A stretch of DNA of 64,000 nt, from contig CAWBXO010000002.1 in assembly GCA_963792785.1 (NCBI GenBank), forward strand, positions 434,001-498,000. The letters are read 5' to 3'. Each line of letters opens with the position of its first letter. Position 1 is the stretch's first letter. This DNA comes from CAWIMX01 sp963792785. GTDB taxonomy: Bacteria; Acidobacteriota; Vicinamibacteria; Vicinamibacterales; CAVVIG01. A program made the position numbers and the translations under genes. The notes beneath the pieces were generated by a model, which was not told the DNA's origin, did not search any database, and worked only from the letters and a program-made list of their open reading frames with translations. Shown piece by piece: positions 17,721-27,189 of the stretch.

Positions 17721-19745
17721 ATGAAAAGGATCGCCATCGTCATGATCGTGTGCGCCGTCGCCGCTGCCTGCGGACGCCAGCCCGCCGAGGAGGCGCCCGC
17801 CGCCGACGCGGCGCCGGCGGCCCGCCAATATCTCGTCGAGCGCGTCGACGATGCCGCCGTCGTGCAGCTGTACGCGGACGGCTTCACCGAGCTGCCGCTG
17901 CGCGAGAAGACCTTGATCTGGCACCTGTACCAGGCGGCCATTCACGGGCGCGACATCTTCTACGACCAGCGCTACGCGCACAACCTCGAGATGCGCGACG
18001 TCGTCGAGGGCGTCCTGCGGCATCCCGAGGGCGTGGCGCCCGAGACGCTCGCCGAGATTCAGCGGTATACGAAGCTGTTCTGGATCAACACCGGGCCCTA
18101 CAACAACCTCACGGCGCGCAAGTTCGTCCTGAAGTGCACGCCCGACGCATTCGCCGCGGCGGTGCACGCCGCGGCCACGAGCGGCGCGGCGTTGCCGACG
18201 AAGGCCGGCGAGTCGCTGGATCAGATGCTCGCGCGCATGCAGCCGTGGTTCTTCGACCTCACCGTCGATCCGATCGTCACGAGCAAAACGCCCACCGCCG
18301 GCCGGGACATCCTGACGGCGAGCGCGAACAACCTCTACTCGGGCGTGACGATGAAGGATCTGCAGGGGTTCGACGAGCAGTACCCGCTGAACTCGCGCCT
18401 GGTGAAGGAAGACGGCCGCCTGGTCGAGCAGCCGTACCGCGTGGGCGGCCTGTACTCGAAGGCGATCTCCGCGATCGTCGGCGACCTCGAGGCGGCGAAA
18501 CCGTTCGCGACCGAGCCGATGGCGGCGGCGCTCGAGGCGCTGGCGACGTACTACCGCACGGGCGCGCGCGAGGATCGCCGGGCGTACGACATCGCGTGGG
18601 TGCGGGATCAGAACTCGCCGGTGGACACGATCAACGGCTTCACGGAGGTCTACCTCGACGCGCGCGGCATCAAGGGCGCGTGGGAGGCGCTGGTGTTTTA
18701 CGTGAACCCGGAGAAGACGACCGAGATCCGCAAGCTGGCGGCCGACGCGCAGTGGTTCGAGGATCGGATGCCGTGGGATCCGAAGTACCGCAAGCAGGGC
18801 GTCCAGGGCATCACGGCCAACGCGATCGACGTGGTGATCGAAACGGGCGATTCGGGGCCGGTCACACCCGTCGGCATCAATCTGCCCAACGACGAGGCCA
18901 TCCGCCAGCAGTACGGCAGCAAGTCGGTGTCGCTCTCGAACGTCAACGAGGCGTACGACAAGTCGACCGTGCCGGCGTTCCGCAGCGAGTTCTCGTGGAC
19001 GCCCGAGGAGGCGGCGCGGTCGGCGACGTGGGGCGCGATCTCGAGCGAGCTGCACACGAACATGCACGAGGTGATCGGCCACGCGTCGGGCCGCGTGGAG
19101 GATCGGCTGAACGGCAACCCGCAGGCGGTGCTCAAGGAGCAGTTCTCCGCGCTCGAGGAGGCGCGCGCCGATCTGGTGGCGCTGTACTTCCTGCCCGATC
19201 CGAAGCTCGCGGAGCTGGGACTCGTGAAGGCCGAGAACCAGGAGGACATCGTCAAGGCGGAGTACGAGAGCTACACGCGCAACGCGCTCATCCAGCTGCG
19301 CCGGGTCCGCGAGGGCACGCAGATCGAAGAAGATCACATGCGGAACCGCCAGATGATCGTGAACTGGCTCAAGGCGAATACGACGGCGATCGAGGAGCGG
19401 ACGCGCGACGCGAAGACGTACTACGTCATGACCGACTGGCACGCGTTTCACGACGGCGTCGGCCGGCTGCTGGCCGAAGTGCAGCGCATCAAGGCGCAGG
19501 GCGACTACGCGGCGGCGAAGACGCTGTTCGAGACCTACGGCGTCCACTTCGATCCGAAGCTGCGCGACGAGGTCGTGTCCCGCGTCGACGCGCTCCACCT
19601 GCCGTCCTACACCGGATTCGTGATGCCGAAGCTCGAGGCCGTGACGAATGCCGCGGGGGCGATCACGGACGTGACGATTTCGTATCCGATGAACCTGACC
19701 GAGCAGATGCTCGAGTACTCGGACGCGACACGGGAGCTGCGGTAG
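17721..19745 (+). CDS. Dipeptidyl-peptidase III family lipoprotein (M49)
   Basis: This 674-residue protein has a lipoprotein signal (AVAAACGRQ; predicted lipidated Cys near residue 19). The M49 zinc motif HEVIGH appears in NMHEVIGHASGR, with the second zinc ligand in EEARADLVALYF. Enzymes of this family remove N-terminal dipeptides. Being a lipoprotein, this one would act at the periplasmic face of a membrane. It begins a same-strand run of genes (17.7-24.5 kb) with short gaps that may be an operon. Confidence 0.85.
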   Translation: MKRIAIVMIVCAVAAACGRQPAEEAPAADAAPAARQYLVERVDDAAVVQLYADGFTELPLREKTLIWHLYQAAIHGRDIFYDQRYAHNLEMRDVVEGVLRHPEGVAPETLAEIQRYTKLFWINTGPYNNLTARKFVLKCTPDAFAAAVHAAATSGAALPTKAGESLDQMLARMQPWFFDLTVDPIVTSKTPTAGRDILTASANNLYSGVTMKDLQGFDEQYPLNSRLVKEDGRLVEQPYRVGGLYSKAISAIVGDLEAAKPFATEPMAAALEALATYYRTGAREDRRAYDIAWVRDQNSPVDTINGFTEVYLDARGIKGAWEALVFYVNPEKTTEIRKLAADAQWFEDRMPWDPKYRKQGVQGITANAIDVVIETGDSGPVTPVGINLPNDEAIRQQYGSKSVSLSNVNEAYDKSTVPAFRSEFSWTPEEAARSATWGAISSELHTNMHEVIGHASGRVEDRLNGNPQAVLKEQFSALEEARADLVALYFLPDPKLAELGLVKAENQEDIVKAEYESYTRNALIQLRRVREGTQIEEDHMRNRQMIVNWLKANTTAIEERTRDAKTYYVMTDWHAFHDGVGRLLAEVQRIKAQGDYAAAKTLFETYGVHFDPKLRDEVVSRVDALHLPSYTGFVMPKLEAVTNAAGAITDVTISYPMNLTEQMLEYSDATRELR

Positions 19746-19751
19746 CGCCGG

Positions 19752-21728
19752 ATGCGGGCGGACCGGCTGCTCACGGCGACGCTCGTGCTGGCCGCCGTGG
19801 CGGGCGCCTCGGCGCAGACGCCGCGTCAGGTGTCGATCCTGCAGGCCGAAGCCCGCCGGGCGCACTCGAACCGCGATCTGGCGGTCCTGCGCAGCGCCGC
19901 GGGCAGCGCTGACGTGGACACGGCCGTCCTCGCCGTCCGCGCGCTCGGCCGGCTCGAGCGCCCGTCGCTCGTCACCGAACTGCTCCTGTCCCTGCGGTCC
20001 CGCCTGCCGGAGGTCCGGGCCGAGGCCGCGAACGCCGTCGGCCAGGCCGCGAGCGGCTGGAACGATGCCGCGCCGGTGCTGTCGCTCAACCGCATCCTCA
20101 CGGCCCTTGTCTCCCGCCTGCAGATCGACAGCGACGCGGACGTGCGGGGGGCAGCCGCCGAGACGCTGGGACGCCTTCCGTACACGAGCCCGACGCAAGT
20201 CGGACGCGCCGAGGCCGCCCTCGTGAAGGCCGCCGGCCCGGACGCGAGCATTGCCGACCAACTGGGCGTCGCGCGGGGCCTGGAAGCGCTCGTCCGGATC
20301 CACGGCCAGCGGAAGGCGCCGGATCCCGAGACGCTCGCGCTGCTGGCCGGCCTCGCCAGTCCGGCTGATGGCGTCGAAACCGCGCCGCGCGTGCGGCGGC
20401 TCGCCCTCAGCGCGCTCATCACGGCGAACGCCGCGGGCGAGGCGCTCATCGTCCGCGCGGCGGTCAATCCCGACGAACAGGTCCGGCAGCTGGCGATGCG
20501 CGCCGCGGCCTCGACCGACGCGGTGTCCGCCGGCGGCGCCGCCGGCGTGCTGGCCAAGGGCCTCGCCGACCCCGCGCCGATGGTGCGGATCGAGGCGCTC
20601 GCCAGCGTCAACGGCCGGCAGCCCGGCGACACGGGTGTGTGCGCGACGGACGTGGACGCGGCCGCGGATCCGGACATGCGGGTCGCGCTCTCCGCGCTCG
20701 ATCGGCTCGAGGCGTGCGGGGCGTGGCCCGACGCGACGGCGCTTCTCGAGCTGACCGCGACCTCGCTCAACAGCCCGGCCTCGCGCAGCTGGCACGCGCC
20801 CGCGCACGCGCTGGTGGCGCTGGCGGCGGCGTCGCCCGATCGCGCGCGCGCCGTCCTCGAGCCGTTCGCGGCCTCGACCGACGCGCATGCGCGCGCGTAT
20901 GCGGCCCGCGCGGCGGGGCGGCTGCACGACGGCGCGACCCTCGAGCGGCTCGCGTCCGACACGGACGACAACGTGCGCGAAGCCGCGATCGACCAGCTCC
21001 GCATCGTCGAGGCGCACGCCGCCGACGCGCGGTTCGTCGCATCGCTCGCGCGCCCCGGGTACCAGGCGGTGCGGGCCGCCGCCTACGCGCTGACGGGGTC
21101 GCCGGACGCCGAGCTCGCCGTGCCGGCGCTCCAGGCGGCGCTCGCCCGCCTCGACGCGGAGGGCGGCGACAACGCGACGTCCGCGCGGGCGGCGATCCGC
21201 GCCGCGCTCGTCAGCCTCGGCCAGACCCCGGCCGCGCCGAAGGATCCCAAGGGCCTGTCCGGCGCGCTGACGCTCGAGGCCTGGCGCGCGGTCGTGTCCG
21301 CGCGGGCGCGGATCACGATGGGCGACGGCGGCGCGTTCGAGATCGCCCTGCTCGCGGATCAGGCGCCCGAGACCGTGACGCGTTTCGTCGAGCTTGCGAA
21401 GTCCGGGTACTACGACGGCCTCACGTTCCATCGGGTGGTGCCGAACTTCGTCGTGCAGGGCGGAAGTCCGGGCGCGAACGAGTACGTCGGCGATCGGTTC
21501 TTCATGAACGACGAAGTAGGCTGGTGGCCGCACACGCGCGGCGCCGTGGGCCTCTCGACGCGCGGCCGCGACACGGGCGACGCGCAGTTCTTCATCGACC
21601 TGGTCGACAACCCGCGCCTCAACCACGAGTACACCGTCTTCGCCCACGTGCTCGAGGGCATGGACGTCGTGGACACGATCGTCGAGGGCGACACGATCAC
21701 CCGCATCGAGATCCTCGAGGCGCCGTAG
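19752..21728 (+). CDS. HEAT-repeat protein with C-terminal cyclophilin domain
   Basis: It starts 6 nt after the DPP III stop. The 658 residues comprise a signal peptide (about 1-21, ending GASAQ), about 480 residues of alpha-helical HEAT-like repeats, and a cyclophilin-type peptidyl-prolyl isomerase domain (about 515-658). The last is recognised by GLTFHRVVPNFVVQGG and DAQFFIDLVDNPRLNHEYTV. Export plus a protein-binding helical array suggests a periplasmic folding factor. The usual cyclophilin catalytic Arg (FHRV) is present. Confidence 0.85.
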   Translation: MRADRLLTATLVLAAVAGASAQTPRQVSILQAEARRAHSNRDLAVLRSAAGSADVDTAVLAVRALGRLERPSLVTELLLSLRSRLPEVRAEAANAVGQAASGWNDAAPVLSLNRILTALVSRLQIDSDADVRGAAAETLGRLPYTSPTQVGRAEAALVKAAGPDASIADQLGVARGLEALVRIHGQRKAPDPETLALLAGLASPADGVETAPRVRRLALSALITANAAGEALIVRAAVNPDEQVRQLAMRAAASTDAVSAGGAAGVLAKGLADPAPMVRIEALASVNGRQPGDTGVCATDVDAAADPDMRVALSALDRLEACGAWPDATALLELTATSLNSPASRSWHAPAHALVALAAASPDRARAVLEPFAASTDAHARAYAARAAGRLHDGATLERLASDTDDNVREAAIDQLRIVEAHAADARFVASLARPGYQAVRAAAYALTGSPDAELAVPALQAALARLDAEGGDNATSARAAIRAALVSLGQTPAAPKDPKGLSGALTLEAWRAVVSARARITMGDGGAFEIALLADQAPETVTRFVELAKSGYYDGLTFHRVVPNFVVQGGSPGANEYVGDRFFMNDEVGWWPHTRGAVGLSTRGRDTGDAQFFIDLVDNPRLNHEYTVFAHVLEGMDVVDTIVEGDTITRIEILEAP

Positions 21729-21740
21729 GCGAGGCCGCCG

Positions 21741-22910
21741 TTGTTCTCGTCGCGCCTGCCCCCGAGCTTCGAACCGAACCAGCTGACGCGCGCGCTGGCG
21801 GAGGCCCGTGCCTCGGGGCGTCCGCTGCTCGATCTGACGCAGTCCAACCCGACCACCGCCGGGTTCGAGGGCCCGCGGGATCTCCTCGAGCCGCTCGCCT
21901 CGCCGCCGTCGCGGCGCTATGCGCCGGCCCCGCTCGGGACCCGCGAGGCGCGGGAGGCCGTCGCCGCCGACTACGGGCGGCGAGGCGTGACCGTGGCGCC
22001 CGGCCGGATCGCGCTGACCGCGAGCAGCAGCGACGCGTATTCCCAGTTGTTCAAGCTGCTGGCCAATCCCGGTGACGAGGTGCTCGTCCCCCGGCCGAGC
22101 TATCCGCTGTTCGATCACCTGGCGTCCCTCGACGCGCTGGCCGTCCGGACGTACGACCTCGAGTACCACGGCCGCTGGTCGGTCGACATGGACAGCGTCG
22201 CCCGGGCGACGACGCCGCGCACGCGCGCCATCCTCGCCGTGAGCCCGAACAACCCGACGGGATCGTTCCTGAAGCGGGACGAGCTGGACGCGCTCACGTC
22301 GCACGCGGCGGGCGCCGGCGCGGCCGTCATCGTGGACGAGGTCTTCGCGGACTACGTGCTGGATCCGGCCGCGGCCGAGGCCGCGGGCCGGCCGCTCGAG
22401 CAGGCCGAGGCCCTGACGTTCTCGCTGGGCGGGCTGTCGAAGTCGGTCGGGCTTCCGCAGGTCAAGCTCGGCTGGATCGCGATCGCGGGGCCGGACGGCC
22501 TCGCGCGCGCGGCCCTCGAACGGCTCGAATACATCGGCGACACCTACCTCGGCGTCTCGACGCCGGTGCAGGTCGCCGCGGCGTCGTTCCTCTCGCGCGG
22601 GGCGGCCATCCGTTCGGCCATCCAGGCGCGCTTGGCCGGCAACCTGTCGGCCCTGGCCTGTCGGCTGGAGGGGGCGCCCGCCTGCCGCGCGCTGCACGTC
22701 GAGGGCGGTTGGTACGTCGTCGTCCAGGTGCCCGCGATACACTCGGAGGAGGCGATCGTCCTGCGGCTGCTCACCGAGGACGGCGTGTTGGTGCACCCGG
22801 GCTACTTCTTCGATTTCTCCACGGAAGCATTTCTCGTGCTGAGCCTCCTCACGCCGCCCGACACGTTCGCGACCGGCGTCGATCGCCTGCTGCGCCGGGT
22901 GGCCGCATGA
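21741..22910 (+). CDS. Class I/II aminotransferase (TTG start)
   Basis: This is 389 residues starting at TTG, 12 nt after the previous stop. The motifs are SPNNPTGSFL, VDEVFADY and the PLP lysine in SLGGLSKSVGLPQVKLGW. The fold type is certain. The substrate is not, though similar proteins are annotated as broad-range aminotransferases. Its stop codon overlaps the malQ start (ATGA), so the two are probably translated together. Confidence 0.75.
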   Translation: MFSSRLPPSFEPNQLTRALAEARASGRPLLDLTQSNPTTAGFEGPRDLLEPLASPPSRRYAPAPLGTREAREAVAADYGRRGVTVAPGRIALTASSSDAYSQLFKLLANPGDEVLVPRPSYPLFDHLASLDALAVRTYDLEYHGRWSVDMDSVARATTPRTRAILAVSPNNPTGSFLKRDELDALTSHAAGAGAAVIVDEVFADYVLDPAAAEAAGRPLEQAEALTFSLGGLSKSVGLPQVKLGWIAIAGPDGLARAALERLEYIGDTYLGVSTPVQVAAASFLSRGAAIRSAIQARLAGNLSALACRLEGAPACRALHVEGGWYVVVQVPAIHSEEAIVLRLLTEDGVLVHPGYFFDFSTEAFLVLSLLTPPDTFATGVDRLLRRVAA

Positions 22911-24484
22911 ACGGCGCGCTCGGCCGGCGAGCCGGGTTGGTCGCGCCGCTCTTCTCCTGCCCCTCGAGCCGGTCCTGGGGGATCGGCGAAATTCCCGATC
23001 TGCCCGCGCTGACGGCGTGGATGGCCGGCGCCGGCCTGCGCGCGCTGCAGATGCTCCCGGTGAACGAGATGGCGGCGGACGAACAATCGCCGTACGCGTC
23101 GATGAGCGCCATGGCGATCGATCCGCTGTACGTCGGCCTGGCCGACGTCGAGGACTTCGCCGCCCTCGGCGGCGAGGCCGCCCTGCCGGCGGAGGATCGC
23201 CGCGCGCTGGACGACGCCCGCCGGTCGCCGCGGGTCGAGTACGCGCTGATTCGCCCGATCAAGGATCGCGCGCTCGCGGCCGCTTTCGAGCGGTTCTTCG
23301 CGGCCGAATGGCAGACCGGCGGACACCGCGCGGATCAACTCGGGCACTTCATCGCGGAAGAGGCCTGGTGGATCGATCAGTACGCGCTCTACCGGGCGCT
23401 TCACCACGAGCAGGGCGAACGTCCGTGGACGACCTGGCCCGGTGGCCTGGCGATGCGCGACGACGACGCCATTCGCGACGCGCGCCGCCGGCTCGGCCGC
23501 GCGATGCTGTTCCGGCAGTACGTGCAGTGGCAGGCGGCCCGGCAGTGGCGCGCCGCGCGGGCGGCGGCGGGCGGCGTGGCGTGGCTGGGCGATCTGCCGT
23601 TCATGGTGGCCGGCGACAGCGCGGACGTGTGGGCGCGGCAGGCGCAGTTCCGCTTCGATCTGTCGCTCGGCGTGCCGCCGGACGCGTTCAGCGCGACCGG
23701 GCAGAACTGGGGCCTGCCCGTGTATCGCTGGGACGCGATGCGCGCGGACGGCTTCGCCTGGCTCCGGGAACGCAGCCGCCGGGCCGCGGCCCTCTTCGAC
23801 GGCTATCGGATCGATCACCTCGTCGGGTTCTACCGCACCTACGGGTGGCCGGTGGACGGGGGAGCGGCAGGCTTCACGCCGTTGGCGGAGGCCGATCAAC
23901 TTGCGCTCGGCGAGCAGGTGCTGGGCGTGTTCGGCGAGGGCGGCGCCGCGATCTTCGCCGAGGATCTCGGCACCGTGCCCGACTTCGTCCGCGCGTCACT
24001 GGCGCGCCTCGGCGTGCCGGGATTCCGCGTGCTGCGGTGGGAGCGCGAATGGAAAGAGCCCGGCGCGCCCTTCCGGGATCCGGCGGCCTATCCCGCGCGA
24101 TCCGTGGCCGCGTCGGGCACGCACGACACCGAGACGATGGCGGAGTGGTGGGGCGAGGCCCCGCCGGACGAGCGCGAGGCGCTGGCGAAGATTCCAGGCG
24201 TCGCGGCCCGGGTGGGCCACGGCGATGTGACGCACGAGCCGTTCGGGCCCGGCGTCCGTGACGCGCTGCTCGAGACGCTCTACGGCTCGGGGTCGGACCT
24301 GCTGCTCCTGCCGGTTCAGGATCTCTTCGGCTGGCGCGATCGCATCAACACGCCGGCGACGATCGACGCCGCGAACTGGACGTGCCGTCTGCCGTGGCCG
24401 GTCGATCGGCTCGGGGCGGCTCCCGAGGCCGTGGAGCGCCAGCGCACGCTGCGCGTGTGGGCCGAGCGTTATGGGAGGCTTTAG
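22907..24484 (+). CDS. malQ: 4-alpha-glucanotransferase (amylomaltase)
   Basis: The ATG at 22907 overlaps the preceding stop by 4 nt and gives 525 residues. GH77 signatures include the SCPSSRSWGIGE start, the nucleophile region RIDHLVGFYR, the acid/base in AEDLGTVPD, and SGTHDTETMAEWW. The enzyme transfers alpha-1,4-glucan segments between chains in maltodextrin or glycogen metabolism, in the cytoplasm. No other glycogen gene is nearby. Length is normal for bacterial MalQ of the shorter type. Confidence 0.9.
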   Translation: MNGALGRRAGLVAPLFSCPSSRSWGIGEIPDLPALTAWMAGAGLRALQMLPVNEMAADEQSPYASMSAMAIDPLYVGLADVEDFAALGGEAALPAEDRRALDDARRSPRVEYALIRPIKDRALAAAFERFFAAEWQTGGHRADQLGHFIAEEAWWIDQYALYRALHHEQGERPWTTWPGGLAMRDDDAIRDARRRLGRAMLFRQYVQWQAARQWRAARAAAGGVAWLGDLPFMVAGDSADVWARQAQFRFDLSLGVPPDAFSATGQNWGLPVYRWDAMRADGFAWLRERSRRAAALFDGYRIDHLVGFYRTYGWPVDGGAAGFTPLAEADQLALGEQVLGVFGEGGAAIFAEDLGTVPDFVRASLARLGVPGFRVLRWEREWKEPGAPFRDPAAYPARSVAASGTHDTETMAEWWGEAPPDEREALAKIPGVAARVGHGDVTHEPFGPGVRDALLETLYGSGSDLLLLPVQDLFGWRDRINTPATIDAANWTCRLPWPVDRLGAAPEAVERQRTLRVWAERYGRL

Positions 24485-24554
24485 GGGTACCATACGCTGC
24501 TGTGTCGTTGCGGCCCAAAGCGGACGATAAGGAAGAAATGGTGGAGCCGATGAC

Positions 24555-25850
24555 GTGTTAGGGGGACGGGGTTGCGCGGTTTGGCTCGGGCTTGCAGCCG
24601 CGGCTGCGGGTTGTGCGCGGTCCGGCGCCCAGGCCCCGGCGGGGGGCGCCGCCGCCGACATCACCCTCTCCGCCGAAGTGCACACGGTGGCCAGCCGCGT
24701 CGGCCGAGGCGCCACGCTGGCGTCCCTCCTGCACGACCATGACGTGGCCGCCCCCCTGGTGAACCAGGTGACCCGGGCCGCCTCCTCCGTCTTCGACCTC
24801 CGCCACATTCGCGCCGATCAGCCGTACCGCCTCCTCGAGGGGCCGGGCGGCGAGTTCCGGCGCTTCGAGTACGAGATCGACGGCGACCAGTTCCTGCGCG
24901 TCTCGCGATCGGCGGACGGGCCGGGCGGGTTCGTCGCAGCGGTCCTGCCGATCGCGAAGACATCCCAGACGGAGGTCGTGCGCGGGCGGATCGATCGCCG
25001 CGCGCCCTCGCTCATCGGGGCGATGACGGCCGCGGGCGAGACGCAGGACCTGGCCCTTCGGGTGGCCGATGTCCTGAGCGGCGACATCGACTTCAACACC
25101 GAACTCCAGCCGGGCGACGAGTTCGAGCTCCTCGTGACCCGCTTCGTGCGGCAGCCGACGGCGGAACAGCTGGCCGATCCGGACTTCGAGCCGCGGCCGG
25201 CCGGCTACGGCCCGATTCAGGCGGTGCGATTCGTCAACGACGGCCGCCGCGTGCAGGCCGTCTGGTTCGAGCCCGCGCACGGCGAGGCCGGGTACTACGA
25301 CGAGCACGGCGACTCGATGCGCCGCTTTTTCCTGAAGTCGCCGCTCAAGTTCGATCCGGTCATCACGTCGGGCTTCTCGCGGGCCCGCATGCACCCGATC
25401 CTCCACGAGGTCCGCGCGCATCTCGGCGTCGACTACCGCGCGCCGATCGGCTCGCCGGTCGTGGCCGTCGCCGACGGCGTCGTCGTGTTCGCGGGCACGA
25501 GCGGCGGATCGGGCCGCATGGTCCACCTGCGGCACTCCAACGGCTACGAGACCGAGTACCTGCACCTGTCGGTGATCGGCGTGCGCCGCGGCCAGCGCGT
25601 GACGCAGGGGGACGTGATCGGCAAGGTCGGCATGACGGGGCTCGCGACGGGACCGCACCTCGATTACCGCGTCAAGCGGAACGGCCAGTTCCTGAACCCC
25701 GTGACGGCGCATCGGGCGATGCCGCCGGCCGATCCGATTCCCGCCGACGACATGCCCGCGTTCGAGGCCGCGCGCGATCGCGTTTTCGGGCAGATCGACG
25801 CGGAACCGCCGCTCGCGGACACCGCCCTCCGGGCCGTCTCGGTCAATTAG
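24555..25850 (+). CDS. M23-family peptidoglycan endopeptidase, lipoprotein
   Basis: The GTG start gives 431 residues with a lipobox (AAAAAGCARS). A LysM/OapA-like N-terminal region with a long extracytoplasmic stretch is followed by the M23 domain: HPILHEVRAHLGVDYRAPIG carries the first His and Asp ligands, and GPHLDYRV the last His. These enzymes cut peptide cross-links in peptidoglycan. In this subtype the HxH motif is commonly HLDYR, as here. The stop TAG starts the GGTCGGGTA array. Confidence 0.85.
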   Translation: MLGGRGCAVWLGLAAAAAGCARSGAQAPAGGAAADITLSAEVHTVASRVGRGATLASLLHDHDVAAPLVNQVTRAASSVFDLRHIRADQPYRLLEGPGGEFRRFEYEIDGDQFLRVSRSADGPGGFVAAVLPIAKTSQTEVVRGRIDRRAPSLIGAMTAAGETQDLALRVADVLSGDIDFNTELQPGDEFELLVTRFVRQPTAEQLADPDFEPRPAGYGPIQAVRFVNDGRRVQAVWFEPAHGEAGYYDEHGDSMRRFFLKSPLKFDPVITSGFSRARMHPILHEVRAHLGVDYRAPIGSPVVAVADGVVVFAGTSGGSGRMVHLRHSNGYETEYLHLSVIGVRRGQRVTQGDVIGKVGMTGLATGPHLDYRVKRNGQFLNPVTAHRAMPPADPIPADDMPAFEAARDRVFGQIDAEPPLADTALRAVSVN

Positions 25851-25929
25851 GTCGGGTAGGTCGGGTAGGTCGGGTAGGTCGGGTAGGTCTGGTGGGTCGG
25901 GTGGGTCGGGCAGGTCGGGTGGGGCAGGT
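25848..25929 (+). repeat. GGTCGGGTA tandem array after the M23 gene
   Basis: This is about nine direct copies of a 9-nt unit (GGTCGGGTA, drifting to GGTCGGGTG). The stop codon TAG of the M23 gene is the first triplet. The array ends about 20 nt before the next ATG (25949), so it takes up most of the leader of the DUF1015 gene. Confidence 0.85.
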
Positions 25930-25948
25930 ATAATTACTGTTCCCCTGG

Positions 25949-27184
25949 ATGGCGAAACTGTATCCCTTTCGGGCCCTCCGCCCGACACCCGCTGAAGCTG
26001 CCCGCGTGGCCGCCGTACCCTACGATGTCGTCAGCACCGAGGAGGCGCGGGCGCTGGCCGAGGGCAATCCGCTCAGCTTCCTGCGCGTCTCCCGGCCCGA
26101 GCTGGAGCTGCCGGCCGGCCACGATCCGTACGCGGACGATGTCTATCAGCGGGCGGTCGACAACTTCGCCGCGCTCCGGCGCGCGGCGCTCGTCGTCGAG
26201 GACGAGCCGAGCGTCTACTTCTACCGGCTGCGAATGGGCGCGCACGAGCAGACGGGCGTCGCCGCCTGCTTTTCGATCGACGAATACGATCGCGATCTGA
26301 TCAAGAAGCACGAGCGGACGCGCCGCGACAAGGAAGACGATCGGACGCGGCACATGCTGGCGATCGGCGCGCAGACCGGGCCCGTGTTCCTGATCCACGC
26401 CGCGCGCGCCGACGTGAACGCGGTGGCGGCGCGGGTCACCGCGGGCGCGCCGCTGTTCGATTTCGAGGCGCCCGACGGCGTGCGCCACACGATCTGGCGC
26501 GCGGACTCCGCCGACCGCGACGCGCTCGTCGAGGCGTTCGGCCGGATTCCGGCGCTGTACATCGCCGACGGCCACCACCGCGCGGCGAGCGCCGCGCGGG
26601 CGCGCGCGGAGATCGATCGCGCCGGCACGCCGCGTCCGGTCGCGGCGCCGGGCGACGCGGACTATCGCACCATGATGGCCGTGGCGTTTCCGCACGACCA
26701 GGTGCAGGTGCTCGCCTACAACCGCGTCGTGAAGGATCTGGCCGGGTTGTCGAGCGCGGCGTTCCTCGACGCGGTGGGGCGCGCGTTCCTCGTCGAGCCC
26801 GGGCCCGCGAGGCCCGCGCGGGCGGGCGACATCGCCATGTACGTCGAGGGTGCCTGGCGCACGCTCCGGGCGCGCGAGGCCGCGGCCGCGGGTGACGCCA
26901 TCGCGGCGCTCGACGTGAGCGTGCTCCAGGATCGCCTGCTCGCGCCGATCCTGAAGATCGCCGACGTGCGCACCGACAAACGCATCGATTTCGTCGGCGG
27001 CGCGCGCGGCACGTCCGAGCTCGAGCGTCTGGTGGACGAGGGCCGCGCGGCCGTGGCCTTCTCGCTGTATCCCGTGCGGGTCGCCGATCTGATGGCGGTG
27101 TCGGACGCGGGCGGCATCATGCCGCCCAAAAGCACCTGGTTCGAACCAAAGCTCCGGGACGGCCTGTTGAGCCATATGATTTAG
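25949..27184 (+). CDS. DUF1015-family protein
   Basis: This 411-residue protein begins KLYPFRALRPTP and has the conserved AVPYDVVS, the ERTRRDKEDDRTRH basic segment and IADGHHRAASAAR. These match DUF1015, a widespread cytoplasmic family of unknown biochemical function often found next to serine-biosynthesis genes. Here it precedes serC by 5 nt, so a role in serine or phosphoserine metabolism is a reasonable inference. No catalytic assignment is possible from sequence alone. Confidence 0.85.
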   Translation: MAKLYPFRALRPTPAEAARVAAVPYDVVSTEEARALAEGNPLSFLRVSRPELELPAGHDPYADDVYQRAVDNFAALRRAALVVEDEPSVYFYRLRMGAHEQTGVAACFSIDEYDRDLIKKHERTRRDKEDDRTRHMLAIGAQTGPVFLIHAARADVNAVAARVTAGAPLFDFEAPDGVRHTIWRADSADRDALVEAFGRIPALYIADGHHRAASAARARAEIDRAGTPRPVAAPGDADYRTMMAVAFPHDQVQVLAYNRVVKDLAGLSSAAFLDAVGRAFLVEPGPARPARAGDIAMYVEGAWRTLRAREAAAAGDAIAALDVSVLQDRLLAPILKIADVRTDKRIDFVGGARGTSELERLVDEGRAAVAFSLYPVRVADLMAVSDAGGIMPPKSTWFEPKLRDGLLSHMI

Positions 27185-27189
27185 ATGGA

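Noticed and set aside
17673..22796. 1707-residue minus-strand open frame
   Set aside because: Antisense of the DPP III, HEAT-cyclophilin and aminotransferase genes, with no recognisable domain and Arg-rich shadow composition.
25848..25929. CRISPR array
   Set aside because: Direct repeats of 9 nt with no spacers, no leader and no cas genes; a simple tandem array.
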